From the NCBI GenBank assembly GCA_013397075.1, contig VWZS01007619.1:364539-428538 (forward strand): a stretch of 64,000 nt of DNA, given 5' to 3'. The position numbers and the translations under genes were made by a program. Below the pieces are notes generated by a model that saw only the letters and a program-made list of their open reading frames with translations, did not search any database and was not told the DNA's origin. Positions 36,601 through 48,414 of this stretch are shown in pieces; position 1 is the first letter of the stretch; each line of letters starts with the position of its first letter. This stretch comes from Rhabdornis inornatus. Its lineage: Eukaryota > Chordata > Aves > Passeriformes > Rhabdornithidae.

Positions 36601-39600
36601 GTTTCTTGGGATCACATTTATGAAGGTGAATAAGTTTGCATACCTCCAACTAGCCTTGTGCTTGCTCTGTAGAACTCCTTTGTAATGTACTACTTTGGAG
36701 TAGCTTATTCATCTGTTTAACTTTTTGAAGGAATTTAGAAAGGAGGCTTCATGTCATGAGACTCCTGTTAGTTCCTGTGTGTGTACTTGTGACTGGGTTC
36801 TAATGAAGCTGATCAACTGATACACCAAATGGTATATGAATAAAAGATATGCAGTCACTTTATTTTCAAAGAACAGAAGAGGTTTTATTTATCTTGTTAA
36901 CCTTTTGAAGCTCTCATAAGTTCTGCAGAAGTAAGAGAGCTTAGATTGCATGTTGAATTATATTAAGATGGGTTAAATTAAATTATTAGAATTTTTAAAA
37001 GTGGATGCCAGCAAATAAAGCAGTAGCTATAATCTACTCTGGGGTGTTAAGGTTACGAGGAAGCAGTTGAAATTTGATTCATCTTATTTATGAGAGCATC
37101 ATAAGTGGGAGTTTTAGCTGGGTTGTCCTGTAAAACAGCTGTGAGGAGGTGAATGTGTGAGCCTTCAGCACTTGTTCTTCATTGATGTTCAGGATATCTC
37201 TCCAGTGTTTCTTGGACTGTGTTACTACAAGGAACTACAGCTGAACAGCTCCATATTAAACATAACTTGTACCTGTTTCAAATAGGGTAGTTCAACTTCT
37301 GGGAATTCTTTATTTTTACTTTAATTTCCCAATTCTTTAGAAGAGAGTGCAGAAGTTAGTTGAATTCATAGCACTTCAAGCCTCAACAGTAGCTTTAATA
37401 TGCAAGGCGATATTTCTGAAGGCCTTAATTATTTTGTCACTTAGGGGTAAATAATCTGCTATCCCCTCTTGTTCTAATTAGAATTATTTCCAGTCCATTA
37501 AGTGTTTCTTTGCCCATTATGATCCAAAAGGAAAAGGATTAAATGAAGGCATTGCAAGCCTTTTTTCCTCAGCTCATGGGAACACACTATTCACTAACTG
37601 GTGTTGATATATTACAGGAGGAAGTGAGGTTGAGTTTTGCTGTAGATGTTGTTCTTCCAGATTCTGGTAAGTGCTTGGTTGTGTGGGTAAAAAAACCCAC
37701 CACAATTAAGACCTTTGTGTTCATACCTCTCCCCAACACCTGTAACAGATGAGTGTTTTTTCTTTTGCCCTCCTCCCTCTTGTCACTCTCCCAACCTCTC
37801 CCTTGACTTTTAATTTTTTTTCAATTCTACTTTATTTCACCTTTCCATAAAATGTCAGTGCCTGAAATACCTTGCTAAGCTTCATAACTTTAATTATTTT
37901 TAAAGTTGCTTTTACAATAGAATTGTATTAACTTCAGTGTGTTATGGATTATCTTGTTTATTTTTCTGTTTTAATAGATGCATGAAAATCTGATTCCATT
38001 TTGTTTCTTTCTCATGCATTTTTAACTCTTTAAAAATTACAGTGTCAATTTCTAGTTCCACATAGGATTTTACCAGCCTTTGTTATATTTCATACTTGTT
38101 CCCTAAGTATCCCAAAGAACGAACAATCCTTGGATATTGCTGTATCCAGTTGGAGAACTCTATAAGCATATATCTGTTTCTAACTTAGCAGGCTTCAGTG
38201 AGAGACAAGCCAAGCACCAGACCTTTGAGGAGTCAGAATTCAGATTTTCAGTTTAGCTGGGTTTGATTGTCAAAGCAGATCAATACATGCAAGGTGTACC
38301 TTTTGTCATGTGGAAGACACTATTGTTTAGGTTTTCCTCTGGCTGCAGAGCAGGAGCAATGTAGTACCAAGACCATATCCGTTTCATTGATCTGCCGGCC
38401 ACAGAAACGTTCAGGGATGTGGTTGTTGAGCATTTTAGCTTGCTGAACTTGCTCATGTGCAGGAAATTTATCTCCATGTAATACTGTGCAGTCTGTCAAA
38501 GGATGGTTCACTTTAGTCCCATGTAAATTCAACTGATTAAGGATTGCGCTGGGCATATTTAACAGTACTCTAGTGGTGAAGTGATGTGTAACCTGCCAGC
38601 CTTTTGGAGAGAAGATCACGTAAATATCACTGCATTCTTGAAATGTTCCATGCATTCATTCCAGACTTTATAAACAACTGAAACACTTGTATTGAGGTTT
38701 TATTTTGAAAATAATGGTATTGAAAGTTTGGAATGCTGCTTTCATGCATCAGAAATTGAGCTGAGAAACCAAGATTTACAAAGACATCTTGACTAAGTCA
38801 TTACATACAGTGTTGTAAATAATGAGGTAAGTTATGGATCCTTGTGTCTGAAAAGCTATAATCAGGTTTTCAGCTCACAGTCTTAAGTGACTGCAAGTAA
38901 ATGTTGATTGTTACTGCTTTGCTCATTTTATAAAGTCAGACAGTCTTGGAGCTGTGAATGTGCTCAGAGAACTCAAATAGTTGAGCTACTCTGAAATGAC
39001 CTTTGTTTTGCATTTTAAACATTAAGTGCTGAACAAATAAGTATAACATGTTCACCATGTGATAGGGATATAGATCTGACTCAGGGGATGAAGTGAAACT
39101 AGCTGATGGCTATTTTGTATGATAAATCATTTATTCTTGCATCTATGTTTTAGAAGACTGTCTAAATAAAGTTCCCTTAGAAATGAAGTCTCATTTAACT
39201 TCAGGAAATGATGCCAAAGGCTACTCTGCAAGAGGTAAGCAAGCAAATCAACCTAAACTTGGGGAATTTTAGCTCCTCCTGTGCTGCATGATATTCTAGC
39301 TGCTCACTAGCATCACCTCAGACTTAAAAATGTTGGCTAATGGAGGTTCCTTCAGGTCACTACTGACATTAGCCCATACACATTTTAATAGTATAAAACA
39401 TTTGTATAGTCATGTGAGAATTAATTTCATAATATGACAGGAGCCTTCAAAGTCCAAAGCATCAATAAAAAGAATGAACTGTTTCAGTATGTTTACATTT
39501 TCAGAGTGAGCTGGCTTTTGATTGGCAGTCTTTTTTCTTTTTTATACACAGAATCAGAAAACCATTCAAAGAGAAGTGAAAAAAAAATAACTGAGCTTGA

Positions 39601-42600
39601 AGACGCTCCTCACTGTGCTAATTCAGTTGCCAAGTTTGTCTCTTTAAATATTGGAGATGAATTTTCAGGTGTGGTTTCCCACATTCAAAATCCAGACACC
39701 TTTTTTTGTCAGCGGATGCAAAGTGCCTGTAAGTGATAGGTTGGAAATGGGATCTAGAATGCCTAGTATGGCATTTTTCTCTTTGGTAGGGAGTGGCTGG
39801 GGGAAGGTGAATTTTTCTTCTGTGGGCATGTGCAGCCTTTTAATTTGGGGTAGTCAGTATGAAAGTATGTCCTTTGGGAAGACAAGATGACCTCATCATC
39901 TGCCTGTTGTTGGAAGAGCTATCTTCCTTGGTTTCTTCTTGGCATGTCTCCGCTAGCTTGCTTTCAATTTGCATTGGCTTCAGCTTTGTCCCTTCGCTGA
40001 AAAAAATCCATCACTGGTTTTCCCTGTCTTTTCACTGCTGTGATTCCACAGACACACATGAGGACTCTCTTGGATGTTAATGGCTGAAGAGCCCTAGGCT
40101 GATCAATGTTAAACATTTGAAATAATCTCCATTAGACTACAAGATGTTCTTCCAGGCTTTGAGCTTAATTATTTTGTAATAATTGCAAGACAAGCTGTGT
40201 TCCAAAACCTATCCGTTTTAACATCAGGTCAACTTGCTGAGCTTGAAGCATCTCTTAATGAATACTGTGACAAATTTCCCAGTAGTCCGTCTTTCCGTCC
40301 TGCTGCTGGCAATGTGTGCTGTGCCCAGTTCACAGGTAAAAATGGAATGAATATAGTAAGTTATGCCACTTAAATTTATTACCAAATAGATAAATTTCAT
40401 AATTACATTTAGAAATGTTTCATGTAGAGTTTACTTGTCTCTGGTTTTAGCTGTGGATAATGCTTGGTAGTGATTTTAAAAATTATATCTGTAAAATATC
40501 TATTTTAAAATGTCCCTTTATTGAGCAAACTCATAACTCTGGATTCAGATTATTTAGAATAGCTTTTTAAGAGATCATGGAAAAATTGGGGGGTTTATGT
40601 TGCTAAGTACTATTTCCCCAGGGTTGGAAATAAGTATATCTTTGAAATTTCAGTCCCCAACAGAAGCACAGAAGAAATGGGACTATATATCATGATGCTG
40701 CTCTGATAGACTGCTTCTCAAAGTGCTGCTTAGCCAACACCTGGTAGTCCTGAGCTGTACTGAGATGGATGTATTTTTATATTGGTCTGTCAAAAAAAAA
40801 TCATTCTGTTCTCAGACATTACGTCTCTATCTTCCTTTCTAGAAGACAACCTTTGGTATCGTGCTGCTGTTACAGCTTATGCTTCTGAAGACACTGTTTT
40901 GGTGGACTATATGGATTATGGTAACTCTGACTCTCTTCCACTGACCAGACTTCGTCCTATAATTCCAAGCTTAATGGACTTGCCAGCTCAAGCCATAAGA
41001 TGTAGCCTGGCAGGTATGAAGTAAATGATAAGCAGTTTTAAACTAGATGGGGAAAAACAAGTGGTATTACATAACCATCACACTTGTAGTATCTCACATT
41101 GAAACATGGGGAAGGGTGGAGGTAATGGTTGGCATTATTTCCAGAATTTTTAACTGTCGTGGCATATCTATAAAATGTGAAAAATATTTCAGGAAATTAT
41201 TTGCAGTTGTTGTACCTGTCCACACGTTGGTGATAGTTGGACTGACCTCAGAACCTTTCCATACTACGTGACTTTTTAGGTGTAAAGCCACCATTAGGAA
41301 CATGGACCTCAGAAGGTATTTCTTACATGAAAAAACTGGTGAAAGACAAAGTGTTGACAGTAAAAGTAGTGGATAAAGAGAGTTCTAGATCTGTGGTGGA
41401 GCTTACAGATGCATCAGGTACTCCAGCAATAAATATATCAAGCTTTCTCATCGAGGAAGGCTGTGCAGCTGAGGAACTGAGCACAGCCTTACCAGCAGCC
41501 AGAGGGAGTGATGTTGAGCAAGCCAAGGGTGAGTATGAACATATCTTGCTGCACTGGCATTATTTAACCCCCTGCTAGGGTGGGTACAGAGAATGCAAGC
41601 TCTTGTCTGCTAAGAGCTTTTCAGTCTGGCTCATCAAGTCTAGCCTTCACAAGTCCAAAGTTTAGCCATGGCAGCTTAGGCACAGAGAAATGGTGTGTCT
41701 GTATGTTTGTGTCCAGCTTAGCGAAGTTGTAATTGCCTGCTTTTGAAAGTTGGTACTTAGTCTGGTAAGAAGTCTTAAAATTTCCACTTGAAGTAAGTTA
41801 TTACATGCTTGTTCTTATGCCCTTATCCATTAAGTGCAAATAATATTTCTTCTGTTTTTCTTTTCATTGTCCTGTATTTTACATGTGAACCCACATACTT
41901 AGTCCTTGAAAATTTGGCTGTAGTAGATTATAAAGCTTCGAGTCTATGCTGAAATTGCCTTGTTTGAATTCAGTGACCAAAGCTTCAGTTGGAGAGATTT
42001 TTGCAAAAGTTATGTTAGATTTCTTTGAAATCTTGGGGAAGATTCCTGGCTTCTCTCATATGAAGTGTGTTAAGTTCCTTTTTTTCCATACTGATCTGGC
42101 AAACATATGTATTCTCTTCTGATCCATTTGTACTGAAAACTATTTTAGTCAAGTCTATGTTCAAATAAGTTCAATCTTTCTCACTAGATGCCTTGTGGCC
42201 AGGACACAATTATTCCTTCTTTGTTCAGAAGAGTAAGGAATCTTACAAAAAATTCAAATAAACAGTAACTTTCTGTATCTAAACACATTTTGATCTGTGG
42301 CCTTCATCAAGGACCTGTTCTGTTCTTCACTGGTTTACTGGTTACCTCTCACCTTTTTGTAATTTCCATCACTGAGCAGAGCTGTTTAATGCAGGTTTTA
42401 AACAGAGTGTGTTCTCCAGTGTGCTATGATTTAGTGTTCCCATGACATACTGCACAGCTTGTGTTAAATAATAAGCTTCTTTCAGGTACCTGAGTATAAT
42501 ATACAGTGCGAATTTCTGCAACCAGTCTTTCTGGTAATCTTTTTTGCTCTTCCTCCTTAGATTGTTTCCAGTAGTCTTGGTGACAGGTGTTTCCCTCTTC

Positions 42601-45600
42601 TATGCTCCTTACCCTTTTTCCAGGAACCAAAGTTTTCAGTGTCCCTCTTGCATAGGCTGTTGCCAGCTAATCTTTACCTCTTTGTGTGATTACTCTTCCC
42701 TGCTATCTATGGCTTGCTCTTTTTGGTAATGAAATACATTAAACAACTGTCATATTTCTCCTACTTGGTTTTACTCTGCAAAGAGGCTCTCACTGGTAAT
42801 TAGTCTGTTGGACAGTTTATAACAAGAAATTTGAGGATGCAAATGAGCATTCGGGATGGTTTTTTTCCTGTAAAAATTACTTTAATTTCATTTAATTCTG
42901 TGCTTTTCTCTGTCCTCTCTAGAGGACACAAAGAACAAAAGAATGTGCAAGTGGATTAAATTAACTCTTAACCAAACACTGAGTGTCATAGTATGTACAG
43001 TGTACAATCCTGGAGAATTCTACTGTCAGATTTCAAACAGCCGTGGTAAGTTTATTGAGCTTAATTCTTTCTGATAGTTTCTTTGCTTTCTGATTTGTCA
43101 TTTATTATAGTTCTAATGAGCTACTATGTCAAGTAAGCTTACAGCATGAAGGCTTACCTCTGAGGTTTTAATCTAAGAATACAAGTGGAGTGACAAAGAA
43201 ATTGGATCATGGTATTGAAATCTGAAAATGTTGAAGATAAGCAGTAGAGGAAAGTGAAAGCGTTACCATAACCTAGCAAAAGGACATCTTAAATTTTTTT
43301 CCACTGGAAGAAAATTGGAAACAAAAGGCATTGGAATAAGTTGTCCAGGAAGGTGGTAGAGTCATTGTCTCTGGAAGCATGCAAGAGGCATCTGGATATG
43401 GTACTTGGTGATTATGGTGATGCTGGGTTGATGGTTGGACTAAATGATCTAGAAGGTCTTTTCCACCCTTCATGATTTAGTGATTTTGTTAATAAAAGCA
43501 AATAAGAGACATGTTCCCTGTGCCAAGACAGTATTTACTGGAGCTCTCTTCTAGCGTGCTCTTGTAATTTATAAAAACTGAAGAGATAAAATAATTGTAA
43601 CACAAAAATGGGAAAATGCAGCCATTGAGATGTGACTTCCTATTGGATTAGTTAAAAAGTAATCTTGTTTGTCTACGAGAAGTTTGTATAAAGACTTCTC
43701 ATAGCCACTGGCTTTTTAAATGCTAGAAGAAGAATGTGACAAAATTCAGTGGCTGAAGAGGGAGCTAAAGGCATTCAAACAAAAAATACGGGGCAGTTCT
43801 TAAAAAGTGAGGGATGTTTGTTCCTTGACTTACATAGTCAAGGAATACATTTGAAGGTTCATAAGTAAACTGTAGAGTGAATAGCATTGATAAAGTTCAA
43901 GTCAACTCATTTCATTGATCTCACCTTTTGGTTTTTTCCTTTCTAATTTTCAGAGTTGCTTGCTCTAAACTCACTTAACAAATCATTGTCTGAATACTGT
44001 CAGAAAACACCACCAGATGTTTTTGAGCCTGAGAATGGAGACCTTTGCTGTGCTTTTTACTCTGGCAAGTAACAGACTAAAATAGTTTTGTTTTTATAGG
44101 GTGAACATGAAATATTAGCTGATAGTTTGCATTGGCAGAGGACAACAAAGAATTATATTTATTTACTAGCAAGTGAAAGCTAGTAGACTTAGCAAATGTG
44201 TGAAGTACTTACTAATTTTCTTTTTAATCTTTTTTAAAATTAGAGGATGGTAACTGGTACCGTGCTGTGGTGCAAAGTATCACTTCAGATGGAAGTGTTC
44301 GAGTGAGCTTTGTGGACTATGGAAATACTGAGGAAGTACCACTGCATAATATCCGACAGATCTCATCCTCGTTCCTAAAACTTCCTTTTCAAGCAATTAA
44401 ATGCTGGCTTTCAGGTGAATCTTACGAATTTTCTCTTACAAGAGCTCTTGCATTTAGAGACTTGCTCCTTTGGGGGAAGGAGGTGATGACAGGGAATACT
44501 GTACAGAACTCAGTTCTTTTGGGTTTGTTTATTTGCTTTCTCTTCTCTGAGCTCCTGCCGGTTCACTGGGATGATCTGCATGGCCTTTGCTAACTGCTTT
44601 ATTGGTCAAAGGGAGCTTGCTTAGTTCTGCTTAATCTGTAGTACTTACTGGTTTTTGGTTGTTGCCTTGCTAGGAGTAAATGTACTTTTGTGTAGCTTAA
44701 TTTCTCAGAATTTTTGCAGGCAAAGGAGCTAATCTGTTTCAATGAAGCAAGTTGGCCTTTCAGTTCTCTTTCTTTTGACTTCTGAAGTCTGGCACTGTAC
44801 TGCTGTTTCTCAATGTTCTGCAAATTCCTTTTCCACACCATTCAAAATTCTGCAGAAGTTTTCTTTGTTTCTGATGTAGTCTGCTTGATTTAAAAATGAA
44901 AAATGTGGAAACAGGAAAAAGCTCAAGACCTCGTTTCATTCAAGTGTTTTTTGCTGTTCCCCCACCCGCCCTTAAAACACTTAGCTTTTGTCTGCTCCTT
45001 TAATAAAAAGGCCTGATTACACTGATTCAAAAACAGTCTTAATAATGTTGTTTGTGCTAAGGCAAAGGATTTACTTGTTTGAGTCATAAAATATAGAAGA
45101 TGAAACTTGGGAGTCCTGAGGAAATGTGGGCATTTAGAAAAAAGGAGGAAGAGGGGCAGCAATTAACAGGATGAAGGACAATGTGTTGCTCTAAGATAGT
45201 AAAAGTAGCCCTGATATTTCAGGGTATGCTCTAAAGTAATTTCTTTGAAGTATTTTTTAGAGGAAATTATAATGTTGAGGAAAGTCAATGAATGGAGATA
45301 TTTTAACAGTTATTTTACTTCCTAGGTATAAAGCCTGGAAATAGCAAATGGAATCCAGAAGCTACAAGAAGATTTCATATGTGCACTTCAGGCTTAGAAC
45401 TTCAAGCCACAGTAACTTCCCTTTCTGAAGATGGGGCAGGTGTAGTACTTACTGATAATTCCACAGATTGTCCAAAAATGATCAATGAGATACTAACTTC
45501 AGAAAAACTGGTTGTAAAGGAAGTTCTACAAGATGAAAATTACTTTCCAAACAAGTCTGTTGACCAAAAAGGTAATTGAAGCAATGTTAACTTTTAGATT

Positions 45601-48414
45601 TAACAAGAATTTTCAGTATTCCAGCCTTTAACTGTTACTTTCTTGTTCACCTATAAGAAAATATTTGGTTATATTTTCAGTTCTTAAGAGTTGAATACCA
45701 GCTGCCCTGCAGGTGGCATTACAGACAAAAAGGGAAAGATAAAAATCGCTGTGTTTGTCTTAAGTGTGTATTGTTTGACTCTCTGGGAATCAGAAAATTT
45801 GAAGTTTTCTGTGACTGAAACTTTTCTCATGTTTGCTTTTCAAGATCTTATTTTTTCTTTATTTTTATTCTTTTAATTTTTTTATTCTTTCTTTAACTAC
45901 ATTCATATGCCAACAGTTTATAAACAGCCGAGTAAGCATCAGTTATCTTGGTTTAGGTTTGTCTTCCTGAAGGGAAGGACACATAGTCGTGTCTAAAATT
46001 CAAAAATTATAATAAATATCAAATAAAATAACACTTCCTTAAAATAAATGTGTGCTTGGAGGATAGTGATAACACTGCATTTTCTTACCATTTCTATCAG
46101 CAATCTCACTGGGGCACTGGAAGTCAATTGAATTGGCTGTAGATGAAACCATGTCTGTCTGGGTAACAGAAGTTGTAAGCCCAGACTTGTTCTATGCTGT
46201 ACCAGTTCCAAATAAAGGTAAGAAAAAGTGTTCATTGTTCTAATACCATCAAGAAGTCGCTATTGCAAGCTAGTTAATAAAGTGAATGTGTCTAGTGAGC
46301 TGAACAGTGTAGAAATCTATCTTGGACAGTAGGGAAACATAAAAAATTTCAAAGGTGGGAGCAGAGGGCTTTAAGTATGCTCTTCATTTACCCAGATGTA
46401 GTTAGTGAATCTGGGTTTTTTCTGCAGGTCAGAAGAAGCTCCTGAAGGAGCTGATTTCACTGGAAGACTATTGTAGATCTTGTAACAAACAGCCCTTCCA
46501 ACCAAAACTGGGTGAAGCCTGTTGTGCTCAGTTTTCAGGTGAGACAATCGTTTGTCCTTCCATTTCCTTGGCCAGTGTAAAACAAAGTTTTCATTTTTTT
46601 GCTTTAGACAAAGGAAAAACACCAACTTGAAAGTGCTTATGGATCTCTTAATTGTGCTTCTTGTCAACTGGCCTTTTATATATCCACCACAGTATATAAA
46701 AATTCCTGGAAAACTCTACAATTTCTTGTTCTTAGGATAAACTGTGTTTATAAGGTGATTCTTCACACGTGACTATTCTTGTCTTTTCAGGTAATGGCAA
46801 TTGGTACAGAGCTGTTGTTCTGGAAGCTTCCCAGTCTGCAGTGAAAGTACTGTATGGAGACTATGGCAGCACAGAAACTTTACCCCTTTCAAAGGTGCTG
46901 CCAATCACTGATTCCTATTTAAAGCTGCCTTTTCAGACAATTACATGTTCACTTGCAGGTAAAAGAACTTCTCCAAAATAAGAAAAAAAACCCACCCCAA
47001 AAACCCCTGACTGGTTTTCTTGAACATTATAAATTTGTAGCTCTTCTGATTGGTAGTGTTAATTCCTTAGTACTGATAAACAACACAATGATCTCCTGAA
47101 ACAGTATATTGGTAAACATGGTAAAAGCTGGTTTAGAAAACATTTTTTTAGTTCATTATATCTAGAATTCAAGCTAATTATATTAAGAAAATTTAGCATC
47201 TTATTTTCCAAAGCGTGTATGTATGATTTAAGTTATAGCTTAAAGTAATTATTTACATAACAAACTTGATTTTCCTTTTTTTGCAGGAATAGAGAAAGCT
47301 GAGTGGTCTCCATTAGTGCTTGACAAGTTGAAAAAACTATTATTGAAGCAACACGTCACAATTACAGTGAAGGGGATTAATGGGAATGTTAATTTAGTAA
47401 CAGTGGAGAAACACTTGGACAATGGTTATGTGAATATAGCTGACAAACTGCTGAAGGAGGGTTTGGTCACATCCTGCAGTGCTGAAAACTCTCGTAGTGA
47501 ACATCAAGGTACGTACTTTGGCTTGATTACTTCAGTTTTCTTATTCTGAGGAACTTTAAAGCACAGGGGGTGGCTAAATGACTTTTCCTTCTAAAAATCC
47601 TGGATGATGCCACATGTCACCTCTTAAATTAAGGAAGGAATGTATGTGTGTATTTTGCTCATTCACTTTGGTTTTTGTAGGTAATGGAGGTGAGACCAAC
47701 TGCTGCTGCACAGAATTAAAAGTCCAAGTAAGATTCACTCTAAGCAACACTTTCTTTTTTATGTTTCCAGAATTGAAAGGAAACCCTGTGTAGGAAGCAA
47801 ATGGGAGTAGGGGGAATACTGAAACATGGAAGTTTTGTGAAATGTATCCTGACACTTTTTCTCAGGTTTTTTTATATACAGTAATACTTAGAGCATCCTG
47901 AAGCTGAGGGAGGATAGTGTTTAGAGCACATAGACTTCATTAGTCTGTACTTTGTCCCACAGACAACTCTTACTGCATTTTTTTAGAGTTTGAAGTCTCA
48001 GGAATGGTAATTTTCTCTGTTGTCTAATTTAAGATGCTGATCTCAATCTTAATTTGAATATTTAATCAATTTGGTTTGAGGAAGCTGCTTCAGTAAAAAA
48101 AAAACGGAGAGGGACACCTACGTCAAGAAGGGGAAGTCAGCTACAATTCGGTTGGCTTTTTCCCCCTCCAGAATATTTTACAACAAAAAGGAACTAAAGA
48201 TATTTATTGGATTAATATGGTAGTTAGCTGAGTTTGTCATATTAGCATCTACCCTGATCTGAATCAGTAATTAAAAAAAGCCAGAATTGTATACTTCTAA
48301 CTCTTTCTGCTTATTCCACAGCTTGAAAAGCATAAGCAAGTCCTACTCTTCCTTTTAAACAAGTTTGGGAATCCAGATGGATTCACTGATATGAAAAATC
48401 TGTTGAAGCACTAA
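33634..48414 (+). CDS. TDRD1: TDRD1 (Tudor domain containing 1), 21 coding exons, 890 aa
   Basis: TDRD1 is a germline piRNA-pathway scaffold: its Tudor modules bind symmetrically dimethylated arginines of PIWI proteins in nuage (family knowledge). Exons: 33634-33703, 34791-34855, 35053-35200, 35581-35686, 35999-36038, 37618-37666, 39154-39234, 39552-39728, 40228-40335, 40843-41013, 41280-41528, 42923-43045, 43954-44064, 44244-44414, 45326-45571, 46101-46217, 46428-46538, 46791-46958, 47287-47508, 47681-47727, 48322-48414. They sum to 2673 nt with every phase matching, which supports the model. I chose the ATG at 33634 (a second ATG follows at once) because MAEPLN resembles an internal Met region of the mammalian N terminus. 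Order: N-terminal tail, MYND finger, three extended Tudor modules, short C-terminal helix. Mammalian TDRD1 has four Tudor modules and is nearly 300 residues longer; the first module is missing from this frame. One intron has a GC donor. Confidence 0.93.
35053..35686 (+). CDS. TDRD1: TDRD1 MYND zinc-finger exons
   Basis: Two exons, 35053-35200 and 35581-35686, joined through a split Gly codon, encode CHRCGLFGKLRCSQC followed by YYCSADCQKKDWAAHRVVC. This gives the complete MYND ligand set: two CxxC pairs, then YC-x3-C and H-x3-C. The finger is close to that of mammals, so this part of the protein is under clear constraint even though the following Tudor module is not preserved. Confidence 0.95.
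35999..36038 (+). CDS. TDRD1: TDRD1 short linker exon after the MYND finger
   Basis: Forty bases between GATTACAG and AAG|GTATGG complete the split codon from 35686 and encode LSNSKTKTGVYLK, ending in phase 0. Reading past the donor meets a stop after a few codons. Because it ends in phase 0 and the next surviving exon starts in phase 0, the two join in frame even though the exons of the first Tudor module are lost. Its match to mammalian sequence is weak, so this is the least certain TDRD1 exon. Confidence 0.6.
36039..37168 (+). other. TDRD1 intron where Tudor-1 exons are expected
   Basis: No intact Tudor exon is present. The plus strand carries a 109-codon open frame at 36079-36408 (contains EKLLGEAFRKFLLLELLKAL), preceded by a plausible acceptor at TCTGTACAG. 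I cannot relate it to TDRD1 or to any family; it may be chance in an AT-rich region. The rest shows nothing recognisable. Confidence 0.45.
37169..37617 (+). pseudogene. TDRD1: Decayed remnant of TDRD1 Tudor module 1
   Basis: Between the linker exon and the exon at 37618 I can read pieces of the missing first Tudor module. A segment at 37169-37189 reads HLFFIDV, like the Tudor strand before the DYGN turn, but the DYGN itself is gone and a stop lies just upstream. From about 37493, after TTATTTCCAG, the frame reads SIKCFFAH, similar to the AIKCFVA of the module's end. It continues to about 37560, then shifts by one base in a T6 run. Beyond the run the other frame reads LMGTHYSLTGVDILQEEV, collinear with the mammalian protein. 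I infer loss by decay, with the downstream acceptor at 37617 restoring an open frame. Confidence 0.6.
37618..37666 (+). CDS. TDRD1: TDRD1 exon after the lost Tudor module (truncated)
   Basis: Encodes EEVRLSFAVDVVLPDS and a split Gly/Glu codon, matching the stretch that follows Tudor module 1 in mammals. The ancestral exon clearly began further upstream. ATATTACAG immediately before GAG gives a usable acceptor in the phase needed to join exon 35999-36038. Upstream of it the same frame stays open back to 37543, so a longer exon is also possible, but not one that joins in frame to the intact conserved stretch further up. Confidence 0.7.
39552..41528 (+). CDS. TDRD1: TDRD1 extended Tudor module 2 (first intact one)
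   Basis: Exons 39552-39728, 40228-40335, 40843-41013 and 41280-41528. The staphylococcal-nuclease-like lead-in begins FVSLNIGDEFSGVVSHIQ and FFCQRMQ. The Tudor core exon has LWYRAAV and DYMDYGNSD, holding the aromatic-cage and Asn positions used to bind dimethylarginine. It closes AIRCSLAG and is followed by the second SN-like half (KDKVLTVKVVDKESS). The exon pattern (about 108, 171, 249 nt; phase 1 breaks) is repeated in the next modules, showing their common origin. Confidence 0.95.
42923..45571 (+). CDS. TDRD1: TDRD1 extended Tudor module 3
   Basis: Exons 42923-43045, 43954-44064, 44244-44414 and 45326-45571. Landmarks are YNPGEFYCQI, GNWYRAVVQ, VSFVDYGNTEEVPL and LPFQAIKCWLSG. The core exon is 171 nt, the same as in module 2. 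The intron after 44064 begins GCAAGT instead of GT, and the reading frame requires that position. The cage motif is complete, so this module is predicted to be binding-competent. Confidence 0.95.
43285..43490 (+). mobile_element. CR1 LINE 3' end in TDRD1 intron
   Basis: Contains GGCATTGGAATAAGTTGTCC, GGTGGTAGAGTCATTGTCTC, then GGTTGGACTAAATGATCTAG and AAGGTCTTTTCCACCCTTCA. This is the diverged CR1 tail, in the sense orientation within the intron between 43045 and 43954. Confidence 0.85.
46101..48414 (+). CDS. TDRD1: TDRD1 extended Tudor module 4 and C terminus
   Basis: Exons 46101-46217, 46428-46538, 46791-46958, 47287-47508, 47681-47727 and 48322-48414. Landmarks are SPDLFYAVP, GNWYRAVV, LYGDYGSTETLPL and LPFQTITCSLAG. 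The usual DYGN is DYGS here, a possible weakening of ligand contact. The last two exons encode the Cys triplet NCCCTEL and a terminal helix ending NLLKH, with TAA at 48412-48414. Confidence 0.95.
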
